From positions 417,892-481,891 of the forward strand of contig NW_012236515.1 of assembly GCF_000787575.1 (NCBI RefSeq): DNA of 64,000 nt, given 5' to 3'. The position numbers were made by a program, and so were the translations under genes. Below the pieces are notes generated by a model. It was not told the DNA's origin and made no database searches. It saw only the letters and a program-made list of their open reading frames with translations. The stretch's first letter is position 1. The number at the start of each line of letters is the position of its first letter. Of this stretch, positions 1 to 11,739 are shown in pieces. The DNA comes from Acytostelium subglobosum LB1 (taxonomy: Eukaryota; Evosea; Eumycetozoa; Acytosteliales; Acytosteliaceae).

Positions 1-1358
1 TTGAATGTGGATACCGAACAATCAACAAAGAGTCCATGTATGTTATACTTGGACTCATTATTCAAAAGACCTTATACAATCGATACACGGTATGTTTGAG
101 ATGGATGAACGAATGGATTGATGGATGGATGCCACTAACACTCATAGATTTGTTCATCTGGATGCAGCATTAGGGACTACCTGACAGAAGAGTGGCGCGA
201 GAAGAAATGTGGAAGAATGAAACCTGATGGAAATGGAGTGTATGAGACAAGGAAGTTTACACCAAACAATCTCAGGATGTTCTGTCCACATGTTCCAATA
301 CAGAACAACTCGATCGATTGTGGCGTCTACCTACTACACTATATAGAGTTATTCTGTAAACGTCCAGAGACCAACTTCATGTGTCCAGTAAGTGTACAAG
401 ATGATTGATTGAGGCCATGTAATAGTTCCTAACATACAAGCACACATAGCTTGAGAAGCCAAGATGGTTCCCAACATCGGACATCAAGAAGAAGAGAGTA
501 CATATTCGATCATTGATATATCAACTTCGAAAGCAACAGTTCCCAGATGCAATGACAGAGGCTGAGGAAGCATCACATAATGTTATTCTCACTCAGAGGC
601 CACCATCATATTACAGTGGCAACAATAGCAACAGCAGCGAACCTTTGACATTATCTGGCAGCAGTCTCGAGATTATGCCAAGTCAGGAAGCAGATGCATT
701 GCGGAGGGCATTGGCTGAGAGTCTCAAGCCCCAAACCAACAACACCAACAACAACAACAACAGCAGTGACAAACAAAGCAGCGACAACCAGAGCAGCGAC
801 AGTAGGGACAACTTTGATGGCAGCCCTCAAGATAGAGATGCCTTGGAAGTTATTGTCGAGGAGGATGAGGATGTTGATGTGGATGAAGCGAAGGGATCAG
901 GCCCTGTATCAGGGGCAGGACCAGCACTGGCTACCACTGGAGATGATGATGATGATGTTGAAGAAATGAACGATACCACCGACAGCTATGCCAGTTCACA
1001 TGTTGGTGGTGATCAACCATCACCACTACTTCCAACTCAGTCTCCACCAAAGAAGAATGAGTTGAGTGATCAACTCAATCATATGGAGATGATGATGACG
1101 AATCATCACGATCACAATCACAATCATAATGGCAATGGCAATGGAAATGGAAATGGCAAGGACATCTCAAGTGATGGATCAGACACTGAGACAAGCATGT
1201 TTGACATCTCCATTCCAATATCGGACCATGAATCGTTTGGTACAGGATCGAACAGCAACAGGAAGCGAAAGTTTAGCAACAGTTTAACTGTTGATGGTGA
1301 CGACGAAGCATCGGACGACACTGGATATACCTATTCACCAGTTGATCGTGATGCCTGA
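1..1358 (+). CDS. Ulp1/SENP-type SUMO protease (C48), 5' truncated by window
   Basis: Cysteine protease that would remove SUMO (or a related modifier) from proteins, usually nuclear. The 5' end lies outside the window. Exons read 1-89, 168-387 and 450-1358; the joins are in phase and give continuous protein. The visible half of the C48 fold has the catalytic Asp in YLDSL, the oxyanion Gln in VPIQNNS and the catalytic Cys in SIDCGVYLLHY, followed by a typical WFPTSDIKKKR terminus of the domain. The catalytic His should lie upstream and is not visible. After the domain comes about 250 residues of Asn/Ser/Asp/Glu-rich, low-complexity tail, common in dictyostelid proteins. The family is certain from the catalytic motif; which Ulp/SENP paralogue it is cannot be told. 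Confidence 0.9.
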
Positions 1359-1517
1359 TGCCCGGTGTTTGTCCACGAGATATGTAACAGTATGATCATT
1401 GGACAACGAACGAATAAACGACTCAAGTGTATACCATCATCCATCCATTCAATCAATCTAAATGTACAACAATGTGATGTATTGTATGTGTGCGTGCATT
1501 GGAGGGCACTCGCGAGG

Positions 1518-2765
1518 TTAGGAGTAGCTGGCGGATGCTACTACTGGCACAGCTTTCTTCTTGGCTGGCCGTGTCTTCTTCTCCTCGAAGCTGCCAATGA
1601 CAACTGTTGGAAGGGACCCTGATGGTGGCAGTTGCTTGGCATCGCGTAATCTATCCTTAAGTATTTGATAGGCCTCGGCAGTGGCGAATGGCTGCTTGGA
1701 CACTGGGTCAATGTACTTTGCAGGCAGTCCAGTGATCACACACTTCTCCTTTACACCAGAGTTCTTGGCCGTGCCAGTCTCTTGTGCACTTGTCGATTGT
1801 TTCAGGCAATCGGGGATGGCCTCGACATGTGAGAATGTGATCGTTGTGCCTGATGCGCCTGAATGGTATATTGTCTTGGGGCCTGCGTAGGCCTGCTTCT
1901 TTGCTTGCATGCTCTTCTTCTTGTCCTCTTCTCGCTTCAGCATGTTCTCCAACAACTCCTGATTGATCACTTCTGTCTCTTTGGCCTCCTCGAGCAGCTC
2001 CTCCTGTGTCATCTCGTGCTCCTTGACGATTGATCCTCGCTTCTTGGCAGCCAGTGCAGCGGCCTTTTCCTTTCTCTTTATATTGTCCAACTTGATCTCT
2101 TTGCTTCGCTCGAGTAATGCTGCCACAGATGCTCGAAGTGGCTTGCGTGTGATTGTTGGTGGGGCATTCGTTGTTGCTGCTGCCGAAGGTGTTGGAGGAG
2201 TAGCCGCTGTTGTTGATATCGATGTTCGTTTCCTCTTACTCAGTGGTACCTTCTTGTCGCCTCCTTGTGTTGAAGACGATCCTGTATCCCTTCCAAACTC
2301 CTCAACATTCTCAATCGTCTTTAAGAAACTAGCTTGATCATCCGCAGCTACCTTTGTCTTTGTAGTCGTCGTCGTAGTCTTTGCCGCTGCCTTCTTCTTC
2401 TTTGGGTCAACATATGTCTGTCTCGACTTCTAATGATGATTGATTGATTGAGTGAGCGAGTGAGATTGAATGAACGATTGAATGAACATCACAACATAAC
2501 TTACCTTAGTTGGTCTATCTTTTGCTTTGTCAATGGCAACGCTGACCTCATCTTCACTTGATTGTTCACTAACTTCTTCATCTGAGCCGATTGCATCGTC
2601 ATCGTCATCATCCTCTGATTCAGCTTCAAAGTCAGGATCATCCTCCTCATCCTCTGCCTCAGCCTCCATCAACGGTTTCCAAAACTGTTCATCTTTAGCA
2701 ATCTCCTCAGCAGACAATGGTGTCTGTCTTTGTCCTCTAGTTGACCTCGATGGTCTATTAAGCAT
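1518..2765 (-). CDS. vps72: VPS72/YL1 (Swc2) subunit of SWR1/SRCAP chromatin remodeller
   Basis: Histone H2A.Z-binding subunit of the SWR1-type remodelling complex, which exchanges H2A for H2A.Z in nucleosomes. Exons are 2765-2505 and 2429-1518, joined in phase to give about 390 residues. The N-terminus has the YL1 signature RSTRGQR, then a long acidic stretch (D/E-rich, about residues 40-75) of the kind that binds H2A.Z-H2B, then a Lys/Arg-rich coiled region. The YL1_C motif (CVITGLPAKYIDPVSKQPFA) is at about residues 317-336. The intron ends with a (TCAA)n tract before AG. It shares a 218-bp divergent promoter with SEC6, which contains a CAAACTTTGAAA motif. Both YL1 domains are present, so the assignment is firm. 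Confidence 0.93.
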
Positions 2766-2983
2766 CTTTATCTTTGTCTGTATGTATGTATCTTAATTGA
2801 ATGAATGAATGAATGATGGCGAGTGATGTGAAGTGTAGTGAAGAGGCGGGATCTCAAACTTTGAAATAATCTAACCCCAGGGCAAGAGTTGATCTTTAAA
2901 GACTCAACCCAATCTCATTCATGTGACTCAAGTCATAACTATACAGATACAAGTATTTATAAGTAGTAGTAGAAGTAGTCACT

Positions 2984-5559
2984 ATGTCAGATATTGGACT
3001 CGTCCCTCTTGAGGGACTGGATGATAACATTGCACAGTTGGTCGCGATCAAAAAGATAGAGGCTCACTTCTCAACAATAGACAGTCTGGCAACAGTCAAC
3101 AATCATAAACAATCATTGATACAACAAAAGAAGACTGTTGAAGCACAGATAAAGAATGAAGTCAATGTATGATCATGATTGATTGAATTAACGAATGAAT
3201 GATTAACTCACTCAATCAATCAATCAATTAACTTAGGGAGAGTTAGAGAGATCAAAGAAAGGATTGGAGACATTACAGATGTCTTTTGGAAGGATTGATA
3301 AGGTCAGCGATAGCTTTCAGTCAACTGTGGCACTGTGTAAAGAGACTTCAAGTCTCATTGGATACTACCCATTGATCAAGAGAGTGAATACAGTGCGATC
3401 AAACTTGATGTCTATTTTGAAGGAGGTCGATCGTCTGCTCACCATCCCCGAGAAGGCTGCAGAGATTGAACAGCTGATGGAGAACGACTTGAACATCCTG
3501 ATTGTCCACAAGAAGATTCGTGAGCTTGAACGATTGCACAAGAATGCGCTCAAGCAGTTCGAGTCCAACCTCGAGGAGCTCGAAGCCATCAAGGACATGT
3601 TCTGCACGGTGCCCATGCTGAGCGAGCGCTTCGACTCCAAGATCTGGAACATCGTGTCGACGTCGATCAGGGTGGCGCAGACCGCCCCCGCCGTGCTGGT
3701 CAAGGTGGCGCAGATCATCGAGCGAGAGAAGATGCACGAGAATCAGATGCGCGAGAAGAAGAGCCAGTCGCTGCTGGCGGCCTCGGACGGGATTGATCAT
3801 GAGCCCGAGGAGATGGGCGAAGGTGGCACGGGCGAGAAGTTCATCAACATCCTGCGTAATTCAATCGAGAACAGGTTTGAGCCACTCTTCCTCACTTGCC
3901 ACAAGGACCTCGTTGCCACGCTGAAGGAGGTCAATGTTATGGTCGACGAGCTAACAATCATTATGGATCAAGTTGCCGAGTGTTACCCACCCAGTTACGA
4001 CCTCTTCAACTTCTACGTCAATCAGTATCACACCAGTTTCTACCGTCTGTTTGATTCATTCTCCAACCTGATTGAGAGTGGCGTACACAACAATGACTAC
4101 CTTGCCAGGCAGATCCCATCAGCTCACATCCTAATGTTAAGTAAGTCCACTCGATTCCATTCAATGTGTCACGTGACTAACCATGTGTGCAATCAATCCA
4201 AAGTTGAATGGGTGATGAAGGAATATTCAATCCAGTTATCTCGTCTGGGCATTCACGAGATGTCACAGCCATTGATCGACTCACTGGATCCACTGATGAC
4301 TATATACAAACTGCATATCAAGGGATTGATGAAGGAGTGGTGTGACAATATCATCATCAATGACAATCAAACAAGACCAGATGTTGTCGACGGACAATAC
4401 TCCACATTGGCACCAGTACATCTATTCGAGAGTGTTGGTACACAACTAGACATTGCCAATGCAACCAAGTGTCAGAAGGTATGTTTGATCATTCATTCAA
4501 TCAATCAATCAATCAAACAACTTACTCACACATCATCATACATATAGCTGGTTGCCGGTGTGATGCAAGAGGTCATTATTGCACTGTTATACTTCCAAGG
4601 CAACTTTGTTAGGATGCTTGAGGAGAGGAACCATGAGATCAAGTTTGAGAATGTCATTGCCAGTGTCAACAACAACAGCAAGTCTTACGACTTTACTCAA
4701 TCACTAGTGGATAAGGTGTCGACCATTCTAGACAATGAATATATGGCCACACTAGACTTTGACCCTGTACTGGACGGCTTCTTGAATGTGGCACGTGTTG
4801 GCACTGTATCACTATCCAAGGTCATCTTTAGAGATCTTGACGACACTATCAAGAAGTTCTACTCACCAGAGTGGTACACAGAGGATCTTATGCAGCCAAT
4901 CGTCAACACACTGGAGGACTACTTCACCAACGACATCCAACGTTATATATTAGAGAACTACATGAAGAAACTATCATTACTATGTCTGGAAACATTGATA
5001 GAGGCGTAAGTTAGAGTCTCTTGCCCGAGACATTCAACCGCAGCCATACTCATTCATTCAAATTCAACAGGATACTCACGCAATTGGTTGGTGGAAGGAA
5101 TCAGTTCAAGGAGGATGCATTCCAGAGAATGGGAAGTGATTGCGACAAGCTGTTGGACTTTTTCAAGAAGTATCTTAGACTGTCTGTGGCCACTGCCAGG
5201 GTACAAGTGTTGGAAGACTTTAAACAATTGATCACATGGTATGGATCATACCACGAACATCTATCCAAGCATCCATTCATCCAGACTAACACATCCTACC
5301 ACAATCAATCAAATATAGTGACCATGGAATGATACCGATATACTTCCAATCAATCATCAATATACATAAGGACATGAACGATCGTGTCGTGGAGCTTGTC
5401 CTACTGCAACGTGTTGATTTGAACAAAGGACAGATTAATGAATCACTAACCGAGGTGAGGAACATCATGGCAAAGTCACAGACAGATCCAAATGCACCAG
5501 CTCCAACAGGTATCTTCTCCAGAATGAACATCTACAACAAGGGATGGTTCGGTAGATAG
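2984..5559 (+). CDS. exoc3: Exocyst complex subunit SEC6 (EXOC3)
   Basis: Subunit of the octameric exocyst that tethers secretory vesicles at the plasma membrane; in dictyostelids it also acts in contractile-vacuole discharge and cytokinesis. Six exons (2984-3166, 3237-4140, 4204-4478, 4548-5005, 5071-5238, 5319-5559) join in phase to about 742 residues, the family length. Diagnostic stretches are the N-terminal coiled coil, [13 protein letters not shown] (compare LLVSVVRIIEREE in animal Sec6), [20 protein letters not shown]-type helices and the final [11 protein letters not shown] segment. The 63-bp intron at 4141-4203 is a multiple of three without an in-frame stop, so a naive reading would run through it; removing it restores the helix LMLIEWVMKEY. 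Middle exon codons are strikingly GC-rich compared with the flanks. Confidence 0.93.
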
Positions 5560-5606
5560 AGATAGAGAGTGATTGATCAATCACATTATCAATCATATTT
5601 GTGCAA

Positions 5607-7334
5607 TTAAAGAAACATTGTATTAAGGTCAATGAATCCACATAACAGGACAGTCTTGGCTTGGAACTTGATGAACATGGTGTCGGAGAGTCGCATGTAT
5701 TTGTTTGTTATCTTTTGTTGTCTAAATCGTAGTTTGAGCACTGTAAGTGAATTGGGTAGATGACGAAGGAGATTGTTATAATGATCTGGCGTGACATTGG
5801 TGTAGTGTATCTTCTTGATTCCAGGTGGTAGTTTGACTGGATCTATAAAGTAGGTGGGCGAGTGCACACGCAGGTGAGTAAGGCACGAGGGAAGGTTGTC
5901 AACACAGATCGTTGGGAGTCTGTTCAGGGGTATATGTCCATAGATTGTCAGCCTCTCTAGGTTGGCAGGTAGAGCAATGTATGGCTTGAGCTTTGGAACT
6001 ATTCCTCTAGAGATATCCAGGGGTTCTGAAATATCGGGCTCAAAGTATAACCTTCTCAACATTGTCGGAAGTGTTGAAAATTCACTGCCCTTGTAGCAGA
6101 TCTTACAATTTAGTCTCTCCAACATGGGGAAGTTGGCTGGAGTGATCGATGTGACGTCGACCATTTCATAAGACCAAATGGACAAATCCCTAAGAAGGGG
6201 ATATTGTAAGGTGAACTGTTGATGAGGCAGGAAGGAGTTGACATGCATTGTCTGGGCAGTCGTGTGATCATAGGGATGAGTTATGAACATCGTTCCCAAC
6301 CTGAGATCCGTGATGGATGATGGGAGGTTGGATATTGATTGATCAAAATTTGATCCCTCAGTTGAGAGCTTGGTGAGTGAGCCGGGTAGGTTCGTGCAGT
6401 CCAATGGATGATTGAAGTTATCGGTGATCTTTAAATCCATCAGTGACATTGGGAAAGTGCCAGGCAGTATGGGGACATTGAAGTGGCCCCCTATTATTAG
6501 GGACTCGAGTTGTAAAGGTAGTGAACCTGGTGGGAGCTTGAATCCAGATTCACCAAGAAGACTCAGACTTATAAGCGTGTTGGGCAAGTAGTTGGGACGA
6601 AATTCCCTCATGCTCAAGTACATCGAGTGCAATGGTATTGATTGAAGTGAGTCGAATCGATGATTATCATTTCCATAGAATAGATCATATCCAGTTTTTG
6701 TTGGTATTGATCGTTGGCGCAACTCCACCAACAATCTGTTTATCTTGTTCCAGAATGCAACTGTGAAGTGCTTTGTCAAAGATTCTCGAAACGTCACCTT
6801 GGACATGTTAGGTATGTCCAAGATGCGTTGAATAGTCACTTCATAGTCCTCTATAGTCTCGTCTATGTTTGATTGATTGATTGATTGATTGATTGATAGA
6901 GTGATTGGGATAGTTCCATTGGTAATGATCGAGTGATTGGGATGGCACAAGTGAGTAATTGAGTGGATGATTGAGCGATAGATAAGGGTATGCATGTACT
7001 TACCAAAGTGGATGTAGTGAGCATAACCAGGTGGTTTGGAATCAGGACATGCGTGCACCATTACTGAGACAGGCTGGTTGTCAAAGGCATCTTGTATCAT
7101 TTGATGATAAGATTGAGGCCATTTGTCTTTTGCAACAACATATGGAGTGTTATTGTTGTTTGTCAATGATGATGTAAGAAGATCTTGATATCTGAATACA
7201 AGGTACAAGTGTCTATTCATATACAATCGACGACAGACCAATGATACCATCATTCGATCAATATTGCGATCTATAAATCCTATCACCTGTTTGATTATGA
7301 TCCATGGTAAACTATCCAATGAAGTCCTATCCAT
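5607..7334 (-). CDS. F-box-like protein with FNIP repeats
   Basis: Member of the large dictyostelid FNIP-repeat family, probably a substrate-recognition or scaffold protein; no specific role is known. Exons 7334-7004 and 6862-5607; the 141-bp intron is a multiple of three with no stop, so it looks like coding sequence (it would add a run of Ser/Ile/Asn residues). The N-terminus (LPWIIIKQVIGFI...MVSLVCRRLYM) resembles an F-box-like helix set. The rest is a series of about 20-22-residue leucine-rich FNIP units with the LPxSLxxL pattern (for example LPNTLISLSLLGESGFKLP and LPSSITDLRLG). About 528 residues after splicing. It is convergent with SEC6, 47 bp apart. Upstream lies a CAAAACTTGAAA motif (7405-7416). 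Confidence 0.85.
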   Translation of the reverse strand: MDRTSLDSLPWIIIKQVIGFIDRNIDRMMVSLVCRRLYMNRHLYLVFRYQDLLTSSLTNNNNTPYVVAKDKWPQSYHQMIQDAFDNQPVSVMVHACPDSKPPGYAHYIHFGKYMHTLIYRSIIHSITHLCHPNHSIITNGTIPITLSINQSINQSNIDETIEDYEVTIQRILDIPNMSKVTFRESLTKHFTVAFWNKINRLLVELRQRSIPTKTGYDLFYGNDNHRFDSLQSIPLHSMYLSMREFRPNYLPNTLISLSLLGESGFKLPPGSLPLQLESLIIGGHFNVPILPGTFPMSLMDLKITDNFNHPLDCTNLPGSLTKLSTEGSNFDQSISNLPSSITDLRLGTMFITHPYDHTTAQTMHVNSFLPHQQFTLQYPLLRDLSIWSYEMVDVTSITPANFPMLERLNCKICYKGSEFSTLPTMLRRLYFEPDISEPLDISRGIVPKLKPYIALPANLERLTIYGHIPLNRLPTICVDNLPSCLTHLRVHSPTYFIDPVKLPPGIKKIHYTNVTPDHYNNLLRHLPNSLTVLKLRFRQQKITNKYMRLSDTMFIKFQAKTVLLCGFIDLNTMFL

Positions 7335-7460
7335 GTCCTTATTATTTGTTGATTGCTTGATTATCTGATTGATTGATTGAATGAGCGAATGAATGAAGCG
7401 TGATCAAAACTTGAAATGTTGATAATGTACAAACTGATTGATTGATATTTATTGATTAAT

Positions 7461-8006
7461 TTACTTCTTGGCTCTTAGGGTCTGCGCCAGCCACTCTAGA
7501 CCTTCGTAGATACCCTCGCCACTGGTGGCCACTGTTGACTGGCAGTACCACTTCCTGTCCTTGAACTGGTTCATGTCGAGACGCTCGATGATCTCGGCGA
7601 TGGATGCAGCACCCTTCATATCCTGCTTGTTGCACATCATCACGATGGGCACGCCTCGCAGTGAGTCCTCCTCGTTGATCTTGGCCAGCTCCTCGCGCAC
7701 CTCTTCATAGCGCTCGGCATCGGTAGAGTCCACCACAAAGATGATGGCATTGGTGTTCTGATAGTAATGCTTCCATAATGTTCTGATCTTGTGTTGTCCG
7801 CCTACATCCCATACGACAAATGCCAGATTCTTGTATTCGATAGTCTCAACGTTGAATCCAATAGTTGGTATAGTGCACACCTGTTCACCAATCTTTAACT
7901 TGTACAACAATGTTGTCTTTCCTGCGCCATCCAAACCAATCATCAATATCCTACTATTCTTGATTGGATCGAATAAGTTGTAAACTCTTGTAATTAATTG
8001 ACCCAT
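7461..8006 (-). CDS. ARF family small GTPase
   Basis: Membrane-traffic GTPase of the Arf family, 181 residues with no intron. It has Gly2 for N-myristoylation ([12 protein letters not shown] amphipathic helix), P-loop GLDGAGKT, switch [11 protein letters not shown], switch [12 protein letters not shown], the NKQD base-binding motif, and C-terminal [12 protein letters not shown]. Sequence between the motifs is Arf1-like, but two positions differ from the usual Arf1 consensus: GLDGAGKTT instead of GLDAAGKTT, and GGQHKIR instead of GGQDKIR. The N-terminal helix also differs from classical Arf1. It is therefore probably a lineage-specific Arf paralogue rather than the main Arf1. It is transcribed away from the 4-TM gene across a 671-bp spacer. 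Confidence 0.93.
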   Translation of the reverse strand: MGQLITRVYNLFDPIKNSRILMIGLDGAGKTTLLYKLKIGEQVCTIPTIGFNVETIEYKNLAFVVWDVGGQHKIRTLWKHYYQNTNAIIFVVDSTDAERYEEVREELAKINEEDSLRGVPIVMMCNKQDMKGAASIAEIIERLDMNQFKDRKWYCQSTVATSGEGIYEGLEWLAQTLRAKK

Positions 8007-8115
8007 ATTGTTTATATAATATTATGTTGTATAAATATGCTTGCTTGATTGCTTGTATTCTTGCTTGTATGCTTGTTTGATACATTATGTGATTGAGTAA
8101 GGTTGTTTATATAGT

Positions 8116-8184
8116 AATGACATTGGCATTGTAGACATGACTCGTCTCAAGAGTCATTGTAGTCGTCTACAATGCAATGTCATT
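8116..8184. other. Long near-perfect hairpin in the Arf / 4-TM spacer
   Basis: Within the 671-bp divergent spacer (8007-8677) a 69-nt segment folds on itself. AATGACATTG pairs with CAATGTCATT; after one bulged G, CATTGTAGAC pairs with GTCTACAATG; after a 7-nt bulge on the 3' arm, ATGACTC pairs with GAGTCAT; the loop is GTCTCAA. In total 27 base pairs have no mismatch. It could be a small-RNA precursor-like hairpin, a palindromic mobile-element relic or a cruciform regulatory element. The rest of the spacer is AT-rich with (GATT)n-type repeats and no convincing gene. Confidence 0.7.
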
Positions 8185-8677
8185 GTCATTGTCATATACT
8201 GCGTCGTTTAGTCAATGTAGCACCTGTCATTGCAATTAAAGAGTAAGCATTGACCACGTCGTCGACTTCAACAACAAAAGTTGGACCAGTGTTTGTTGAC
8301 TTCTTGAAATTTTTAGGAAGATGGATCAATGAGATTATTAGATCAACCAATCAATCAACCAAACAGTCATTAATAATTACTAGTTAATATTAGGACAAGT
8401 AAATATTGTGTATCTTATTATTCATCTTGACATAGATGAACCAACAATAATGTAAATGGGTTGACATCATAATCCATATTGCTTTGACATCAACATGTTT
8501 GTAACCCCGTGCATCATGAGGCCCAGGGATATATAATCCAAAGTAAACCGATGACGGTGATGATGACGTACTTACTCAAATGTTAACTTAAATATAAGTT
8601 CACTCAAACACTCAATCGATCACTCAACCACTCATTCAATCAATAATCAATCTAACAATTTGATCAAATAATCAAAC

Positions 8678-9046
8678 ATGTCGATCACTGTTACATCAAT
8701 ATATATATCAAGCGCATTCCATATTGCATTCATTATACTTCACCTTTGCTTCTGGCGACTACTTAAGTGGGATGAACAGTTAAAGAGATTAAGTGCAGAT
8801 AACAAGGCTGTGATGCAGACACTCAACCTGTGTTTGACATTATTGTTTGTACTGTTGACAGTACTATTCAATCAATACATGGACGAAGTGATAACAACCA
8901 GTCTTGGTCAAGCTCTATTCAGAAGTGTTGGTCTGTTTTGGGTGTTCCGTGCCATACTCCAAGTGTTGCTGTTCAATCTCAAGTCCACCGTTGATCAAAT
9001 ATTCCTCGGCCTATTCATCTTTGGATCGTACATTCACTTGATGTGA
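8678..9046 (+). CDS. Small integral membrane protein, four predicted helices
   Basis: 122 residues, intronless, not recognised with confidence. Four hydrophobic segments can be seen at about residues 6-24, 45-66, 77-98 and 103-121, with a short charged loop (KWDEQLKRLSADNKAV) between the first two and almost no soluble part. The start is the first ATG after an AT-rich leader rich in ACTCAATC repeats. The layout (helix, charged W.E.L..LS..N..VMQ loop, three more helices) recalls small bacterial membrane proteins of unknown function, so ancient transfer is possible but unproven. No neighbour gives a functional hint. Confidence 0.75.
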   Translation: MSITVTSIYISSAFHIAFIILHLCFWRLLKWDEQLKRLSADNKAVMQTLNLCLTLLFVLLTVLFNQYMDEVITTSLGQALFRSVGLFWVFRAILQVLLFNLKSTVDQIFLGLFIFGSYIHLM

Positions 9047-9730
9047 GTGACACAGATCGAGTGGACCTAGGCTGTTATCAAGATGACATTGTTGTGTTGG
9101 TGATGGCATTGTCGACCGGCAAAACATCATCCAACATCGTCCACACACAAATAATAACAATGTTAGTTATTGTGGCAAAGCAAACATAACCTCATAGTAA
9201 TCCGTCATCAATCAATCAAACACAACATCAATCAGTTCACACAACACAACGCAAACGAGAACAAACCATCACAACAAGTCACACCAAATTGTTTTGGAAT
9301 GGAAACAAACCCCAACGCACCAAGTTGGGCCTAAGGTTGGGCCTCACCCCCACCAAGCAAGTCCCAACAAACATTAAAAACTAATTAATTAAGATTTTTT
9401 CTAACATTTCAACGGATAAATTATCGGCAGTATGCCTTGTTTTGTATTGTCAAGACGTGGACATGGCTTGACTCTTGGGTTGGGGCCATGTCATCCATCC
9501 ATCCTTCCAAACAACTAAAGTCACACTCATTCAATCATTCATTGTTCTCAAAGAACAGTCACCTCATTCTGAACAACATACATATACATTGTACATTCAT
9601 TCATTCAAAGTCACATTCATTCATACTTAACCAGTCAATCAATCAATCAAAAGACTCATCATCAGGACCTTTGGAGGACCCTTGTCCTCCCCATCCCCCA
9701 CACACTCACACACACATATACACACACAAG
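9047..9730. other. Spacer and 5' leader upstream of the PAK-like kinase
   Basis: 684 bp with no convincing gene. It holds a short CG-richer patch with two near-direct GTTGGGCCT copies (about 9333-9353), AT-rich sequence near 9385-9420, then a leader of CATTCA/TCAATC repeats and a CA-rich microsatellite (CACACACTCACACACACATATACACACACA) just before the kinase ATG. The open frame running into the kinase from 9437 is most likely leader sequence. Confidence 0.5.
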
Positions 9731-11540
9731 ATGGACAAAGTTGTCACATTCTTCAAGAAGAAGAGGGACAAGACACCTTGGGCTCACATTGATCGCGATG
9801 AAAGTAGTAATCAGAGATCAGCCAATAAGTTGTTACAAAGAATTGGAAGTGCTGGCTCGTCTCCAAAGAGACGCAGCGACAAGAATAATAATAGGACGAC
9901 GAAATCAAAGACAGGTCACACTCAGTCAGGGATGACACCCGACTCGGACGAGATGATTCCGGGTGAGGTCAGGTCAATATCAAAGCTGGTGGACTTTACC
10001 AAACATGAGCGCAACTGGCTGATAGCCAACCTCAAACTGTCGACTCAACTGATCGATCACAATATACAGGTGCTGCTCAATGTGCTCAATTTCCTCTCGC
10101 GCAAGGAGGGAATATTCTACCGCTACACCTCCGGACTGCCGTCGTTGGGCCTGTCGCTGCGGTTGTCAGGCTCGCGCCCGCGCCATTCGCCCAAGCGATC
10201 ATCATCAAACCCACTCAATCACATTCCCCTCATCATCCAACGTCGGCTTTGGCGGCGGTGGCGGCGCATTGTCTTTCATCAACATCATCAGTGGCCTCAT
10301 CACAACATCATGGCTCCCAACTTGGTCGATCACACTCGGGCCTCTCACTTCGTGTCAGCGCCAATCAAGAGGCGTGTCCGATTGAGGAAGGGCCGCGCAT
10401 GCGCGGAGACTACGATCGCATATTCATCGAACCTGGCAAACATTACACGTTCCCCGATCAAGAGAGCTTGGCGATGGCACACATCATGGTCGTCGAGGCC
10501 GAGGACCCCGCCAAGCTCTTCCGGTTGGGGGAGAGCCGTGAGATCCGTGGCGCCTACGGAACAGTTTACCAGGTGTTCTATCACAACTCGCATGCCTATC
10601 ACAATCTGGAGATGGCTCTCAAGAAGATGGACCATCGTTCGGAGCGCAGTCGCCGCAACAATTTGAACGAGATCGCACTGATGCGCTACTTCAAGCATCC
10701 CAACATTGTATCATATATCAACAGCTACGAGATGAACGACGAGGAGATCTGGATGCTGATGGAGTACATGGACGGCGGCACCATCCAGGAGGCCATCCAG
10801 AACTTCTCGTTCACCGAGAAGTACGTGGCCTACATCCTCAAACAGATCCTGCACGCACTAGAGTATCTCCATTCGCTGAGAATAGCACATCGTGACCTCA
10901 AGTCTGCCAACATCATGATCAACAGCAAGGCCGAAGTCAAGTTGGGTATGTACATAATGTTGGATTATTTTGAAATATATCACGTGATCGATTCTGGTCA
11001 TGTGATAGGATGTCACGTGACTGGGTGTCACGTGATCACTTTCCATACAAATTAACATACCTTACTAACATCATTATCCTTCATCCTACCTACCAATATC
11101 CAGTTGACTTTGGATTCTCGATAGACTTGACAGATCTTGGCGCGGATATACACATGTGTGGCTCACCTTACTGGATGTCACCCGAGATGATCCAGGAGAA
11201 GCCACACGACACATTGGTGGATATTTGGAGTCTGGGCATTGTGGCGGCCGAGATGATGAAGGGCGTCGTGCCACACCACCGCTCCAAGATCAGGGCGATG
11301 TTCCTGAGCGCCACCACCGGCATTAGCTTCTCACGAGAGAAGAAGTACAGTTCACACTGGTCGAACGAGTTGTTTGACTTTCTGGCTTGCTGTCTCCAGT
11401 TGGAGCCCTGCAAGCGACACACCGCCAGCGAGCTTCTCAAGCATCCCTTCATCAACAATGCTGCCACCAAGGCAGAGATGCTTGAGATCCTGCCTCTGCT
11501 ATTCATGTCCAAAACCATTTCAAGGTATTCCACTTCCTAA
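9731..11540 (+). CDS. STE20/PAK-group Ser/Thr protein kinase, with a frame break in the linker
   Basis: Cytosolic signalling kinase of the STE20 group, closest in character to dictyostelid PAK-type kinases. The start MDKVVTFFKKKRDK follows a CA-rich leader. The N-terminal part reads in one frame to roughly 10130-10250; the kinase domain reads in another frame from there to 10945, and after an intron (10946-11103) continues from 11104. No GTATGT/GTAAGT donor lies at the frame change, so it is an indel in the assembly or in the gene. The kinase domain is complete: GAYGTVYQ loop, ALKK lysine, HRDLKSANIMIN catalytic loop, DFGFSIDL, GSPYWMSPEM activation segment, DIWSLGIVAAEM. No CRIB motif was recognised, so regulation by Rac/Cdc42 is not shown. 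Confidence 0.85.
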
Positions 11541-11739
11541 TAAATATAGGACATTTATATATTGTTATATTGTTGAGTTGTTATGTGTACAATTATCTGT
11601 TCCCGATTTGGCAATCATTCTATATGTATGAATTTCAAACTTCAACCCTCCTTTCAAGTTCACAACAACCTTGTGAACAAGACTATTCTTTGTTTGATTC
11701 AAATATAGATAGGAGATACAAACATATATAGATACAGAT

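Noticed and set aside
10345-10698. Open frame on the minus strand inside the kinase
   Set aside because: Antisense to conserved kinase sequence.
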